A stretch of 64,000 nt of DNA from Cystobacter fuscus_C (GTDB taxonomy: Bacteria > Myxococcota > Myxococcia > Myxococcales > Myxococcaceae), in the NCBI RefSeq assembly GCF_044360685.1, contig NZ_CP043491.1, forward strand, positions 5,890,001-5,954,000, in the 5' to 3' direction. Made by a program: the position numbers and the translations under genes. Below are positions 7,154 to 16,062 of the stretch, one piece after another; positions within the stretch are counted from its first letter, which is position 1, and every line of letters starts with the position of its first letter. The notes beneath the pieces were generated by a model. The model was not told the DNA's origin. It was given only the letters and a program-made list of their open reading frames with translations, and searched no databases.

Positions 7154-8365
7154 TTGCTGCTGTCCCTGGTCCTGCATGGGGCCCTGGGTCTGCTGCTGTG
7201 GCGCGCGAGGCCCCCCTCGCTCGAGTCTCCCACCGAGGCCCGCTCCGAGCCCATCCTGCTCGAGTTCACCGAGCACGAAGCGCCTCGTGCGCCTCCTGGG
7301 GTGGAGCCTCCCGCGGTGCCGCCCCGGGAGACGCCCCACCGGCCGTCCCGGACACCTCGCGCGCAGAAGCCGGTCTCCGCGCCAGCGCCCGCCCCGGCGC
7401 CCATCGCATCGGGCCCTGCGAGCGTCCCCGAGGCACCGGATGTTCTCCAGGCGCCGGACATGCCGCGAGCGGTGCGGCTGTTTCCGGGCCCGGGAGGACT
7501 GCCGGTGGAGCAGGGGAGCGCCGCCGCGGACGAGCCCCGGGGTCACACCTGGAGACCGGGGGAGGGGCCATCGCCCGAGCAACGCCTGGCGGAGGAGCGC
7601 GAGCGGGTGCGGGGCCGGGTCCAGGGCTTGCTCGATGACGGCCTGGCCACGGTGCGTGTGGAGGGTGGCCTCGTCGACACCTACTTCAGCCAGATGGACC
7701 ATGCGCTGGAGAAGGGGCTGACGGGCTCGCCGCTCTTCGACTACCAGGGAGTGCTCCGGCACTTCTTGCCCGCGCTCAATCCGCGCGGGTTGTTGGAGGG
7801 GGCCGCGCGCTACGGGGCCACGGGCAATCCGGACGACGCCACGGGGGGGCCCTCGGGGACGGAGCGGTTGGAGGACGTGGCGCGCTCGGGGACCGCGGGC
7901 GCGAGGGCTCGGCGGGCGCGCGATCCGTTGGGAGAGCTGGACAGGAGCGTGGCGGGCGCCAACACGATGTCGGTGGAGCTCGAGCTGGAGCAGTCGCCCA
8001 CGGGACAGCTGTTGGGGGTGAAGTTGCTGCGAGGCTCGGGCAACCCCCTCTTCGACGCCTATGTCCTCGACAAGGTCCCCGCATCCCTGGCGGCGTTGGG
8101 CCCCGCGTCGGAGAACTTCGCCGCGAGGACCCGGGCGCCCACGGTGCGCAGCGTCTGGAATGTCGAGGGCCGCGTGAGCTTCTCGCGCACCATCAAACTG
8201 TCGAAGCTGCACACGCTCGACGCCTCGGACGCGGCCTATGTCTCGGCGCTGCTCGCGACGAGCCTGCTCGGGGGCTCCTTCGAGGAAACGCGGGGCGAGG
8301 TGACGATCCTCGACGTGCGTCGGCCCCACTTCGACATCCGGACCCGGCTGCTGCGGGTGTACTGA
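7154..8365 (+). CDS. TonB-like energy-transducer family protein
   Basis: The product is 403 residues from a TTG at 7154. An N-terminal membrane helix (LLLSLVLHGALGLLLW) is followed by a long Pro/Ala-rich periplasmic region (about 30-130), then a helical stretch and a C-terminal TonB-like domain with MSVELELEQSPTGQLLGVKL and FDAYVLDKVPAS. The frame stays open upstream to a CTG at 7091 that overlaps the bcp stop (CTGA) and would add a basic LTDTRRSRGARSWWRS leader ideal for inner-membrane insertion, so the true start may be that non-standard codon. It probably transmits proton-motive force or is a scaffold; no ExbB/ExbD or receptor gene is near. Confidence 0.65.
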   Translation: MLLSLVLHGALGLLLWRARPPSLESPTEARSEPILLEFTEHEAPRAPPGVEPPAVPPRETPHRPSRTPRAQKPVSAPAPAPAPIASGPASVPEAPDVLQAPDMPRAVRLFPGPGGLPVEQGSAAADEPRGHTWRPGEGPSPEQRLAEERERVRGRVQGLLDDGLATVRVEGGLVDTYFSQMDHALEKGLTGSPLFDYQGVLRHFLPALNPRGLLEGAARYGATGNPDDATGGPSGTERLEDVARSGTAGARARRARDPLGELDRSVAGANTMSVELELEQSPTGQLLGVKLLRGSGNPLFDAYVLDKVPASLAALGPASENFAARTRAPTVRSVWNVEGRVSFSRTIKLSKLHTLDASDAAYVSALLATSLLGGSFEETRGEVTILDVRRPHFDIRTRLLRVY

Positions 8366-8370
8366 GGTCG

Positions 8371-8430
8371 AAACAAACAAAACAAAACAAAAAAGCCCGG
8401 GGGATGCCGGGTGCCGGCACCCTCCGGGCT
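8371..8430 (-). terminator. Rho-independent terminator for the YtxH gene
   Basis: A hairpin pairs AGCCCGG (8394-8400) with CCGGGCT (8424-8430), with a second inner stem GGGTGCC/GGCACCC. Read on the minus strand it is followed by a long T-rich tract interrupted by G (TTTTTTGTTTTGTTTTGTTT). It lies between the convergent TonB-like and YtxH genes and serves the latter best. Confidence 0.8.
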
Positions 8431-8456
8431 CAGAACAATGCCTGACGCGGTGCGGC

Positions 8457-8801
8457 TCAGGCGTTGGCGGTCTTCTCCGGCACGTTGATGCCCTGCTTGC
8501 CGAGGTAGTCCATCGCCTTGTCCTTGACGTTGGTGCGCAGCTCCGGCCCGGTCTTGGGCGTGAGCAGCAGGGCGGCGATGCCGCCGACGGCGCAGCCGAT
8601 GACGAAGGCGCCGATGCCCGCGAACGAGGAGCTGGCGGGCTTGTAGGTGGTCAGGCCCACATAGTGCAGCGCATCATCCGGATCGAAGTCCTCCCACCGG
8701 TTGCGCGCGTACTTGGGCAGATCCTTCAGGAGCTTCTTGGCGAGGAACTTCCGATACAAGTCACTCTTCGCCGCGAGCGTGGCCTTTTTCGCGAACATCA
8801 T
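8457..8801 (-). CDS. YtxH domain small membrane protein
   Basis: The product is 114 residues, starting MMFAKKATLAAKSDLYRKFL. The minus-strand leader has AGGAGG 5 or 8 bases before two adjacent ATG codons, so the start is 8801 or 8798. One membrane helix (SFAGIGAFVIGCAVGGIAAL) is directly followed by LLLTPKTGPELRTNVKDKA, the hallmark of YtxH proteins, in which a glycine-rich helix precedes an AP-x-x-G-x-E-x-R-like turn. The function of the family is unclear; stress-associated membrane roles have been proposed. It is monocistronic with its own terminator. Confidence 0.75.
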   Translation of the reverse strand: MMFAKKATLAAKSDLYRKFLAKKLLKDLPKYARNRWEDFDPDDALHYVGLTTYKPASSSFAGIGAFVIGCAVGGIAALLLTPKTGPELRTNVKDKAMDYLGKQGINVPEKTANA

Positions 8802-9000
8802 TCCGTCCTCCTCTGTCCGATGACCCAGGCAAGGCACAGAACTCCCCCACGGTAGTTCGTCCTTGGTAGGAAGAAAGGTAGGCAGGGTTGTCCGGGATGG
8901 CACCCCCCGGCGTGCGCTTGTCCACTCGGCTTCATGGCCAACGTTCGCGAGGAAGTCGGAAGCAGCCAGGCGAGCCCCTTTCTGCTATGCCCCCGGCGCC

Positions 9001-10530
9001 ATGTCATCCGACCAGAAGCTGCTGGAAAAGCGCGCCCAGGTGGAGCGGGGCGGGGCCGAGAAGTACCACGCGAAGAACCAGGAAACGGGCAAGCTGTTCG
9101 CGCGCGAGCGCATCCGGCTCCTGGTGGACGAGGGCTCGTTCGTCGAGGACGCGAAGCTCGCCAACAACCTGGACCCGGAGTTGCCCTCGGACGGCGTCAT
9201 CACGGGCCTGGGCCGGGTGGCGGGGCGTCCGGTGGCGATCATGGCCAACGACTCCACGGTGAAGGCGGGCAGTTGGGGCGCGCGCACGGTGGAGAAGATC
9301 CTCCGCATCCAGGAGACGGCGCGCAGCCTGCGCTGTCCGCTGCTCTACCTGGTGGACTCGGCGGGAGCGCGCATCACGGATCAGGTGGAGATGTTCCCCG
9401 GCCGGCGGGGCGCGGGCCGCATCTTCTACAACGAGGTGCACCTGTCCGGAGAGGTGCCGCAGGTGTGCCTGCTCTTCGGGCCCTCGGCGGCCGGCGGCGC
9501 GTACATCCCCGCGTTCTGCGATCTGGTCATCATGGTGGACGGCAACGCCTCCATGTACCTGGGCAGCCCGCGCATGGCGGAGATGGTCATCGGCGAGAAG
9601 GTGACGCTCGAGGAGATGGGCGGCGCGAAGATGCACTGCTCGGTGTCCGGCTGCGGCGACGTGCTGGTGAAGACGGAGCCGGAGGCCATCGAGGCGGCCA
9701 AGAAGTACCTCTCCTTCTTCCCGGAGAACTTCACCCAGGCGCCCCCGGTGGTGGAGGCGCGCGCGCCCAAGGTGAGTGGCAAGCGGGTGGAGGAGATCAT
9801 CCCCGCGGATCAGAACAAGCCCTTCGACATGCACGCGCTCATCGCGGAGCTCATCGACGAGGGGAGCTGGTTCGAGGTGAAGAAGCTCTTCGCCCAGGAA
9901 TTGATTACCGGCCTGGCGCGCATCGGGGGACGGCCGGTGGGCATCGTGGCCAACCAGCCCAAGTACAAGGGCGGCGTGCTCTTCGTGGACTCGGCGGACA
10001 AGGCGGCGCGCTTCATCTGGCTGTGTGACGCCTTCAACATCCCGCTGCTCTACCTGGCGGACGTGCCGGGGTTCATGATCGGCACCAAGGTGGAGCGCGC
10101 GGGCATCATCCGCTCGGGCGCGAAGATGATCTCCGCAGTGAGCGAGGCGAGCGTGCCGCGCATCTGCGTGGTGGTGCGCAAGGCGTATGGCGCGGGCCTG
10201 TACGCCATGAGCGGGCCGGGCTTCGCGCCGGACGCCACGCTCGCGCTGCCCCAGGCGATGATCGCGGTGATGGGGCCCGAGGCGGCCGTCAACGCCGTCT
10301 ACTTCAACAAGATCCAGGACAAGCCCGAGGCCGAGCGCGCCGCCTACGTGCAGCAGCTGCGCGACGAGTACAAGGAAGACGTGGACCTGTTCAAGCTGGC
10401 GAGCGAGCTGGTGGTGGACGAGATCGTCCCGGGTGAGCGGCTGCGTCATGAATTGTTGCAGCGCTTCGAGTTGTATTCTCGCCGTTTCCAACCCCGGGCC
10501 GCCAAGAAGCACGGCGTCTACCCGGTTTGA
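9001..10530 (+). CDS. Acyl-CoA carboxylase, carboxyltransferase beta subunit
   Basis: The product is 509 residues from the ATG at 9001, with the two tandem crotonase-like carboxyltransferase halves of the propionyl/methylcrotonyl-CoA carboxylase beta family. Visible signatures are LYLVDSAGARI and GPSAAGGAYIPAF in the first half and LADVPGFMIGTKVERAGIIRSGAK plus AMSGPGFAPD in the second. It moves carboxyl from biotin to an acyl-CoA. No biotin carboxylase or carrier gene is next to it, so the alpha subunit is encoded elsewhere. An acyl-CoA dehydrogenase follows 36 bases later. The methylcrotonyl substrate is possible from that context, but the sequence alone does not decide it. Confidence 0.9.
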   Translation: MSSDQKLLEKRAQVERGGAEKYHAKNQETGKLFARERIRLLVDEGSFVEDAKLANNLDPELPSDGVITGLGRVAGRPVAIMANDSTVKAGSWGARTVEKILRIQETARSLRCPLLYLVDSAGARITDQVEMFPGRRGAGRIFYNEVHLSGEVPQVCLLFGPSAAGGAYIPAFCDLVIMVDGNASMYLGSPRMAEMVIGEKVTLEEMGGAKMHCSVSGCGDVLVKTEPEAIEAAKKYLSFFPENFTQAPPVVEARAPKVSGKRVEEIIPADQNKPFDMHALIAELIDEGSWFEVKKLFAQELITGLARIGGRPVGIVANQPKYKGGVLFVDSADKAARFIWLCDAFNIPLLYLADVPGFMIGTKVERAGIIRSGAKMISAVSEASVPRICVVVRKAYGAGLYAMSGPGFAPDATLALPQAMIAVMGPEAAVNAVYFNKIQDKPEAERAAYVQQLRDEYKEDVDLFKLASELVVDEIVPGERLRHELLQRFELYSRRFQPRAAKKHGVYPV

Positions 10531-10566
10531 TAGCCCTCCTACCCCCCTCTGCGATACATCCCGACC

Positions 10567-11712
10567 ATGGACTTCGAACTTCCCGAAAGCCATCGAGCTC
10601 TTCAATCTTCCCTGCGTGACTTCTGCGAGGCCAAGGTCCGTCCCTTCGCGCGCGAGTGGGACAAGGACGAGACCTTCCCGCTGGAGGTGGTGCGGGAGCT
10701 CGGCGGGCTGGGTGTGCTGGGCATGCTGGTCTCCGAGGAGTACGGCGGAGCGGCCATGGACTCGCTGGCCGTGGCGGTGGCGGTGGAGGAGATCGCCCGC
10801 TACGACGGCTCGCTCGCCCTCACGGTGGCCTCGCACAACGGCCTGGGGACGAGCCACCTGCGCGTCTTCGGCAACGACGCGCAGCGGCGCAAGTACCTGC
10901 CCAAGCTCGCGAGCGGAGAGTGGCTGGGCGCGTGGGGCCTGACCGAGCCGGGCAGCGGCTCGGACGCCGCGGGGATGAAGACGACGGCGGTGCGCCACGG
11001 CGACACGTGGGTGCTCAACGGCGCGAAGATGTTCATCACCCAGGGCACGGTGGGTGACGTGTTCGTGGTGCTGGCGGTCACCACGCCGCAGAAGAAGCAG
11101 AAGGGCATCACCGCCTTCATCCTGGAGAAGGGGATGAAGGGCTTCAGCCAGCGCTCCATCCACGGCAAGCTGGGCATGCGCTCTTCCGACACGGCGGAGC
11201 TGGTGCTCGAGGGCGTGGAGGTGCCGGACAGCCAGCGCCTGGGCGAGGTGGACTCGGGCTTCATCGACACGATGAAGATCCTCGACAAGGGCCGCATCAC
11301 CATCGGGGCGCTGGCGGTGGGCCTGGGGCGGGGGGCGCTGGAGGAGTCGGTGCGCTACGCGCGCGAGCGCACCGCCTTCGGCCAGCCCATCTCCGAGTTC
11401 CAGGGCCTGCGCTGGATGTTCGCGGACATGAAGACGGAGCTGGACGCGGCGCGGCTCCTGGTGCACCGCGCGGCCCTGCTCGCCGACGCGGGCCGGCCCT
11501 ACAGCCAGGAGGCATCCATGGCGAAGCTGTTCGCCTCCGAGGCGGCCACACGCGCCTGCAACAAGGCGGTGCAGGTCCACGGCGGCTACGGCTACACGCG
11601 CGAGTTCCCCGTCGAGCGCTACCTGCGCGACGCCAAGCTGTGTGAGATCGGCGAGGGCACGAGCGAGATCCAGCGCACCATCATCGCGCGCGAGGTCTTC
11701 AAGGGCACGTGA
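10567..11712 (+). CDS. Acyl-CoA dehydrogenase
   Basis: The product is 381 residues and full length for the FAD-dependent short/medium-chain family. The flavin-binding signature GAWGLTEPGSGSDAAG and the C-terminal CEIGEGTSEIQRTII block are clear. The catalytic base is retained at E363 (IGEGTSE); in isovaleryl-CoA dehydrogenases this place is normally not Glu, so despite the carboxylase neighbour this is more likely a short/medium-chain or glutaryl-type enzyme. It forms an operon with the carboxylase upstream, and its stop overlaps a possible GTG start of rnc. Confidence 0.9.
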   Translation: MDFELPESHRALQSSLRDFCEAKVRPFAREWDKDETFPLEVVRELGGLGVLGMLVSEEYGGAAMDSLAVAVAVEEIARYDGSLALTVASHNGLGTSHLRVFGNDAQRRKYLPKLASGEWLGAWGLTEPGSGSDAAGMKTTAVRHGDTWVLNGAKMFITQGTVGDVFVVLAVTTPQKKQKGITAFILEKGMKGFSQRSIHGKLGMRSSDTAELVLEGVEVPDSQRLGEVDSGFIDTMKILDKGRITIGALAVGLGRGALEESVRYARERTAFGQPISEFQGLRWMFADMKTELDAARLLVHRAALLADAGRPYSQEASMAKLFASEAATRACNKAVQVHGGYGYTREFPVERYLRDAKLCEIGEGTSEIQRTIIAREVFKGT

Positions 11713-11723
11713 AGGGGCCTGGG

Positions 11724-12491
11724 ATGACACCGCCGCTCGCCGAGCGCGTGAAGCACCTGGAGGAACGCCTGGGGGTGGTATTCCCCCGGCCGGAGCTGGC
11801 GCTCACCGCGCTCACGCACAAGAGCTGGGTCAACGAGCACCGGGGCGAGGGCTTCCAGGACAACGAGCGGCTGGAGTTCCTCGGGGACGCGGTGGTCAAC
11901 CTGGCGGTGGGCCACCGGCTCATGGAGCGCTTTCCCCAGATGCGCGAAGGGGAGCTCACGCCGCTGCGTGCCCGCATCGTCAACGAGGAGGGCCTGTCGC
12001 GCATCGCGCGCCGCCTGGCGCTGGGTGAGCTGCTGCTGCTCGGACGGGGCGAGGAGCTCAGCGGGGGCCGGGACAAGAGCTCGCTCCTGGCCAACGCGCT
12101 GGAGGCGATCTTCGCCGCGCTCTACCTCGAGGCGGGCTTGGGGCCGGTGATGGGGCTGGTGGACCGGCACTTCGCCGAGGCCCTGGACGGCGTGGCGCAG
12201 GCGCTCAGCCGGCTGGACTACAAGACGAAGCTGCAGGAGACGGCCCAGGAGCAGCTCAAGGTCACGCCCCGCTACCAGTGCATCTCGGAGGCGGGCCCCG
12301 ACCACGAGAAGGTCTTCGAGGTGCAGGTGTCGCTGGGGCCGGACGTGTACGCGCGCGCCACGGGCCGCAGCAAGAAGGAGGCCGAGCAGAACGCCGCCCA
12401 TGCCGCCTTGAAGTGGTTGGCACGGGGGGAAAAGCCGGAACCTCCGGATTCCCCGGCGGATTCCGGTCCGAAGGAGGACAGACCGGGTTGA
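11724..12491 (+). CDS. rnc: Ribonuclease III
   Basis: The product is 255 residues from the ATG at 11724, preceded by AAGGGG; a GTG at 11709 would add five residues. The RNase III signature NERLEFLGDAVVNLA covers residues 47-61 and supplies the catalytic Glu51 and Asp55; the second acidic pair lies in DKSSLLANALEAIFAALYLE. A dsRNA-binding domain (about 160-235, ending GRSKKEAEQNAAHAALKWL) and an acidic Pro-rich tail follow. It processes rRNA precursors and structured mRNA. The rnc-era order is a widely conserved gene pair. Confidence 0.95.
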   Translation: MTPPLAERVKHLEERLGVVFPRPELALTALTHKSWVNEHRGEGFQDNERLEFLGDAVVNLAVGHRLMERFPQMREGELTPLRARIVNEEGLSRIARRLALGELLLLGRGEELSGGRDKSSLLANALEAIFAALYLEAGLGPVMGLVDRHFAEALDGVAQALSRLDYKTKLQETAQEQLKVTPRYQCISEAGPDHEKVFEVQVSLGPDVYARATGRSKKEAEQNAAHAALKWLARGEKPEPPDSPADSGPKEDRPG

Positions 12492-12672
12492 AACTACTTG
12501 GTCCCACTGGACGGGACGAATAAGGTCGCGCGTCGGCCCACGTTCCACCGTTGGCTCGGTAGCCCGTCCGCCCGCAATGACGCGCGGCGGGTCCGTTGTT
12601 CTTGCGCTGTCCTGGGGAAGTCTCCTCGTGAGAGGGGGTTTTCCTGATCACCTTCGACCTTCGACGCTTCAG

Positions 12673-13614
12673 ATGCCTCCTCCCACCCACCGCAGCGGTT
12701 TCGCCGCGCTCATCGGCCGTCCCAATGTGGGCAAGAGCACGCTGCTCAATCAACTGACGGGCGAGAAGCTCGCCATCGTCTCGCCCAAGCCGCAGACCAC
12801 CCGCAACCGCATCCTGGGCGTGGTGACGCGGCCGGAGGGCCAGGTGGCCTTCCTCGACACCCCGGGCATCCACCAGGCCAAGGGGGAGCTCAACCGGTAC
12901 ATGGTGGAGGTGGCCCTGCAGGCCGCGGACGAGGTGGACCTGGTCCTCTTCGTCATCGAGCCCACGGGGACGGAGAAGCAGGAGGTGAGTCCGGGCAACC
13001 GCCACATCCTCGAGCGGCTGCAGAAGACGGGCAAGCCCACCTTCCTCGTCATCAACAAGATCGACACCATTCCCAAGCCGGTGCTCCTGCCGCTCATCGA
13101 CCTGTACCGCCGGGAGTTCCCCTTCGCCGAGGTGATACCCATCTCCGCCAAGGAGGACGACGGGGTGGAGGGCCTGTTCCAGACGGTGCTGCGGCACATG
13201 CCCGAGGGCGAGCCGCTGTTTCCCGAGGACGTGCTCACGGACCAGGCGGAGAAGACGCTGGTGGCCGAGTACATCCGCGAGCAGGTGTTGCGCCACTGCC
13301 GCCAGGAGATTCCGTATTCCACGGCGGTGCTGGTGGACTTCTTCGACGAGTCCGAGCGCGAGCCGCCACCGGGCACGCCACCGGGCAAGCTCGCGGGGCT
13401 CATCCGGATTTCGGGCTCCATCTACGTGGAGCGGGACAGTCAGAAGGCCATCATCATCGGCAAGCAGGGCCAGATGTTGAAGACGATCGGTACGGACGCG
13501 CGCAAGGCCATCCAGCGGCTCTTGGGGGCGCACGTGTACCTCTCGCTCCGGGTGCGAGTGGAGCCCCGGTGGAGCGAGCGGCCCGAGGGCCTCAAGAAGC
13601 TGGGTTACGAGTAG
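12673..13614 (+). CDS. era: GTPase Era
   Basis: The product is 313 residues from the ATG at 12673; the frame runs open further upstream, but the sequence there has no Era homology. G-motifs are present: GRPNVGKST (15-23, G1), DTPGIH (G3) and NKID (G4). A C-terminal KH domain contains SIYVERDSQKAIIIGKQGQML. Era binds 16S rRNA 3' end and helps 30S subunit maturation and cell-cycle coordination. It has the typical length. The rnc gene ends 181 bases upstream, and der starts 8 bases after its stop. Confidence 0.96.
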   Translation: MPPPTHRSGFAALIGRPNVGKSTLLNQLTGEKLAIVSPKPQTTRNRILGVVTRPEGQVAFLDTPGIHQAKGELNRYMVEVALQAADEVDLVLFVIEPTGTEKQEVSPGNRHILERLQKTGKPTFLVINKIDTIPKPVLLPLIDLYRREFPFAEVIPISAKEDDGVEGLFQTVLRHMPEGEPLFPEDVLTDQAEKTLVAEYIREQVLRHCRQEIPYSTAVLVDFFDESEREPPPGTPPGKLAGLIRISGSIYVERDSQKAIIIGKQGQMLKTIGTDARKAIQRLLGAHVYLSLRVRVEPRWSERPEGLKKLGYE

Positions 13615-13622
13615 AAAGCCAC

Positions 13623-15170
13623 ATGAAGCCTCTGGTCGCCATCGTGGGACGCCCCAACGTGGGCAAGTCCACGCTCTTCAATCGCCTCGCCCGGCGCCGC
13701 ATCGCCCTGGTGGAGGACATCCCCGGAGTCACCCGCGACCGGCATTACTGGGACGTGGAGTGCGAGGGCCGGTTCATCACCATCATCGACACGGGCGGCT
13801 TCGTGCCCGGGGAGAAGGACTCGCTCCTGCAGCAGGTGCGCGAGCAGGCGCAGCTCGCGGTGGAGGAGTGTGACGCCATCGTCTTCGTGACGGACGCGCG
13901 CGCGGGGCTGACCGCGGCGGACCAGGAGGTGGCCACCTACCTGCGCCAGAGCGGCAAGCCCGTGGTGGTGGCCGCCAACAAGCTCGACAGCGAGTCGCAG
14001 CTCGTTCAGGCGCACGCCTCGGAGTTCTTCCGGCTGGGCCTGGGCGAGGTGTTCCCCATCTCCGCCGAGCATGGCCTGGGCGTGGGCACGATGATGGAGG
14101 CCGTCGTGGGCAAGCTGCCGCCCATGGACGACGAGGAACTGGCCGCCAAGGCCTTCGCCGAGACGGCGCTCGACGAGCCTGTGTCGGAAGAGGACGAGAC
14201 GGCGTTCGGGTACGTGCCCGAGGGCGAGGAAGACGAGGACGGGGAAGGGGACGAGGAGGGGGAGGGCGAGGCTCCGGCGGCGATCCCCATCGGGGCGAAG
14301 AACGGAGAGGGCGAGGACGAGGAGGAGGAGCGGCCCATCCGGATCGCCATCATCGGCCGGCCCAACGTGGGCAAGAGCACCCTGGTCAACGCGCTGCTCA
14401 AGGAGAAGCGCGTGGTGGCCAGCGAGGTGCCGGGCACGACGCGGGATCCCATCGACTCGGAGCTCAAGTACAAGGACCGGCAGGTCATCCTGACGGACAC
14501 CGCGGGCATCCGGCGCAAGAAGACGATCGCCCACCGGCTGGAGAAGTTCTCGGTGGTGGCGGCGCTCAAGTCCATGGAGCGCAGCGACGTGGCGGTGCTG
14601 CTGATGGACGCCACCGAGCCCGCGGTGGACCAGGACGCCAAGCTCGCGGGCCTGGCCGAGGAGAAGGGCCGCGCGCTGGTCATCGTGGTGAACAAGTGGG
14701 ATCTCATCAGCACGGATCAGCGCAAGCAGGAGATCTTCCGCGAGGAGCTCAAGTACGCGCTGAAGTTCGTGCACTACGCGCCCATTGTCTTCACCTCGGC
14801 GCTCACCGGCTCCAAGGTGGAGAAGGTGCTGGAGCTGGCGGTGGAGCTGGCCGATCAGTTCCGCTACCGCTCGCCCACCCCCCAGCTCAACCGGCTGCTC
14901 AAGCACATCGAGGAGAGCCACCCGGCGCCCATCGTGGGGCGGGGGCCGCTGCGGGTGTACTACATGGCCCAGGTGGGCACAGCGCCGCCCACCTTCGCCA
15001 TCACCTGCAACCGGCCCGAGGGCGTGCCGGACATGTACCGGCGCTACATCACCAACCAGTTGCGCAAGACGTTCGACTTGCGCGTCCCCATCCGCCTGCT
15101 CTTCCGCGAGCGGCCGGGACAAGAGAAGCGAGCGGCCCGCAAGAGGCCGAAGCAGACCGGGAAGCGTTAG
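13623..15170 (+). CDS. der: GTPase Der (EngA) with enlarged acidic linker
   Basis: The product is 515 residues. Two GTPase domains in tandem are plain: GRPNVGKSTLF at about 9 and again at about 248, each with a DTxG and an NK(L/W)D motif, followed by the C-terminal KH-like domain (RKTFDLRVPIRLLFRERPG). Der acts in 50S assembly. The segment between the G domains (about 180-240) is much enlarged and strongly acidic, with long runs of Glu and Asp, unlike the short linker of the E. coli protein. The start is fixed by the ATG right after era. The next genes encode a YfgM-like protein and BamB, the same partnership as E. coli yfgM-bamB-der. Confidence 0.95.
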   Translation: MKPLVAIVGRPNVGKSTLFNRLARRRIALVEDIPGVTRDRHYWDVECEGRFITIIDTGGFVPGEKDSLLQQVREQAQLAVEECDAIVFVTDARAGLTAADQEVATYLRQSGKPVVVAANKLDSESQLVQAHASEFFRLGLGEVFPISAEHGLGVGTMMEAVVGKLPPMDDEELAAKAFAETALDEPVSEEDETAFGYVPEGEEDEDGEGDEEGEGEAPAAIPIGAKNGEGEDEEEERPIRIAIIGRPNVGKSTLVNALLKEKRVVASEVPGTTRDPIDSELKYKDRQVILTDTAGIRRKKTIAHRLEKFSVVAALKSMERSDVAVLLMDATEPAVDQDAKLAGLAEEKGRALVIVVNKWDLISTDQRKQEIFREELKYALKFVHYAPIVFTSALTGSKVEKVLELAVELADQFRYRSPTPQLNRLLKHIEESHPAPIVGRGPLRVYYMAQVGTAPPTFAITCNRPEGVPDMYRRYITNQLRKTFDLRVPIRLLFRERPGQEKRAARKRPKQTGKR

Positions 15171-15248
15171 CCGGTCCGCGTTGACACTCCGGGTGCGCGC
15201 TCCGTAGATTGCGCGCCCTTCGACCCCCGAGCAGAGGTGCGCACCACC

Positions 15249-16052
15249 GTGGCCGAAAAGTCCGAGAAGATGACGAAGCAGGAGCTGACCGCGCAGGACG
15301 CCTTCCAGCTCTATGGCGCCGAGGCGAGTAACTGGCTGATGAAGCGGCAGCAGATCATCGGCGCCGCGCTGGGCGTGCTGCTGGTGGGAGGACTCATCGC
15401 CGCGACGGTGCACTACTTCTCCAGCCGCGGAGAGGAGAAGGCCTCCAAGCAGCTGGGCCAGGCGCTGACGGTGCTCGAGCGGCCGGTGGTGACCGGGGTG
15501 GATCTCCAGCCGGCGGAGGCGGGACAGGAGCCGCCCTTCAAGTCGGAGAAGGAGAAGGACGAGGCGATCGTCAAGACGCTGAGCGACTTCCGCGCGGCGA
15601 ATGGGGGCTCGGACGCGGCGGTGACGGCGGCGCTGCCCCTGGGCAAGGCGCAGTACCGGCTGGGCAACTACGACGGAGCGCTCGCCGCCTTCGACGAGTA
15701 CATCGCCAAGGGCGAGAAGAACGAGCCGCTGATGGTGTCGGCACGCGAGGGCCAGGGCTATGCCCACGAGGCCAAGGGGCAGCTCGACCAGGCGCTCGCG
15801 TCCTTCCAGGAGATGGCGAAGCTGGACGCGGGGGGCTTCCTGCAGGGCATGGGGCAGTACCACCAGGCGCGCATCCTCGTGGCCCAGGGCAAGAAGGACG
15901 AGGCGGCGCAGCTCCTGGCGGACCTGAAGTCGACCCAGACGAACACGGCGGCGGGACGGCTCGCCACCGAGCGGCTGGCGGTGCTCGCGGCCGAGGGCGT
16001 GAAGATTCCCGAGCCGAAGGCGGCTCCGGCCGCGGCCCAGGACGCGGGGTAG
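15249..16052 (+). CDS. YfgM-like tetratricopeptide membrane protein
   Basis: The product is 267 residues from a GTG at 15249; another GTG at 15237 is possible. A cytoplasmic helical start (KQELTAQDAFQLYGAEASNW) is followed by one membrane helix (36-55) and a periplasmic TPR domain (about 120-240) with repeats such as GKAQYRLGNYDGALAAFDEYI and YAHEAKGQLDQALASFQEM. This is the layout of YfgM, an ancillary SecYEG subunit that hands secreted proteins to periplasmic chaperones. The position between der and bamB supports this. The N-terminal family match is by architecture, so the assignment is moderately firm. Confidence 0.7.
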   Translation: MAEKSEKMTKQELTAQDAFQLYGAEASNWLMKRQQIIGAALGVLLVGGLIAATVHYFSSRGEEKASKQLGQALTVLERPVVTGVDLQPAEAGQEPPFKSEKEKDEAIVKTLSDFRAANGGSDAAVTAALPLGKAQYRLGNYDGALAAFDEYIAKGEKNEPLMVSAREGQGYAHEAKGQLDQALASFQEMAKLDAGGFLQGMGQYHQARILVAQGKKDEAAQLLADLKSTQTNTAAGRLATERLAVLAAEGVKIPEPKAAPAAAQDAG

Positions 16053-16062
16053 ACGCGGGCCT

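Noticed and set aside
10567..11712. Isovaleryl-CoA dehydrogenase identity because of the adjacent carboxylase
   Set aside because: The catalytic Glu (E363) is at the short/medium-chain position, where isovaleryl-CoA dehydrogenases normally have another residue.
9004..11730. A 908-codon minus-strand frame across the carboxylase and dehydrogenase genes
   Set aside because: Same shadow effect: repetitive His/Arg/Leu composition, no domain, and both sense genes are plainly real.
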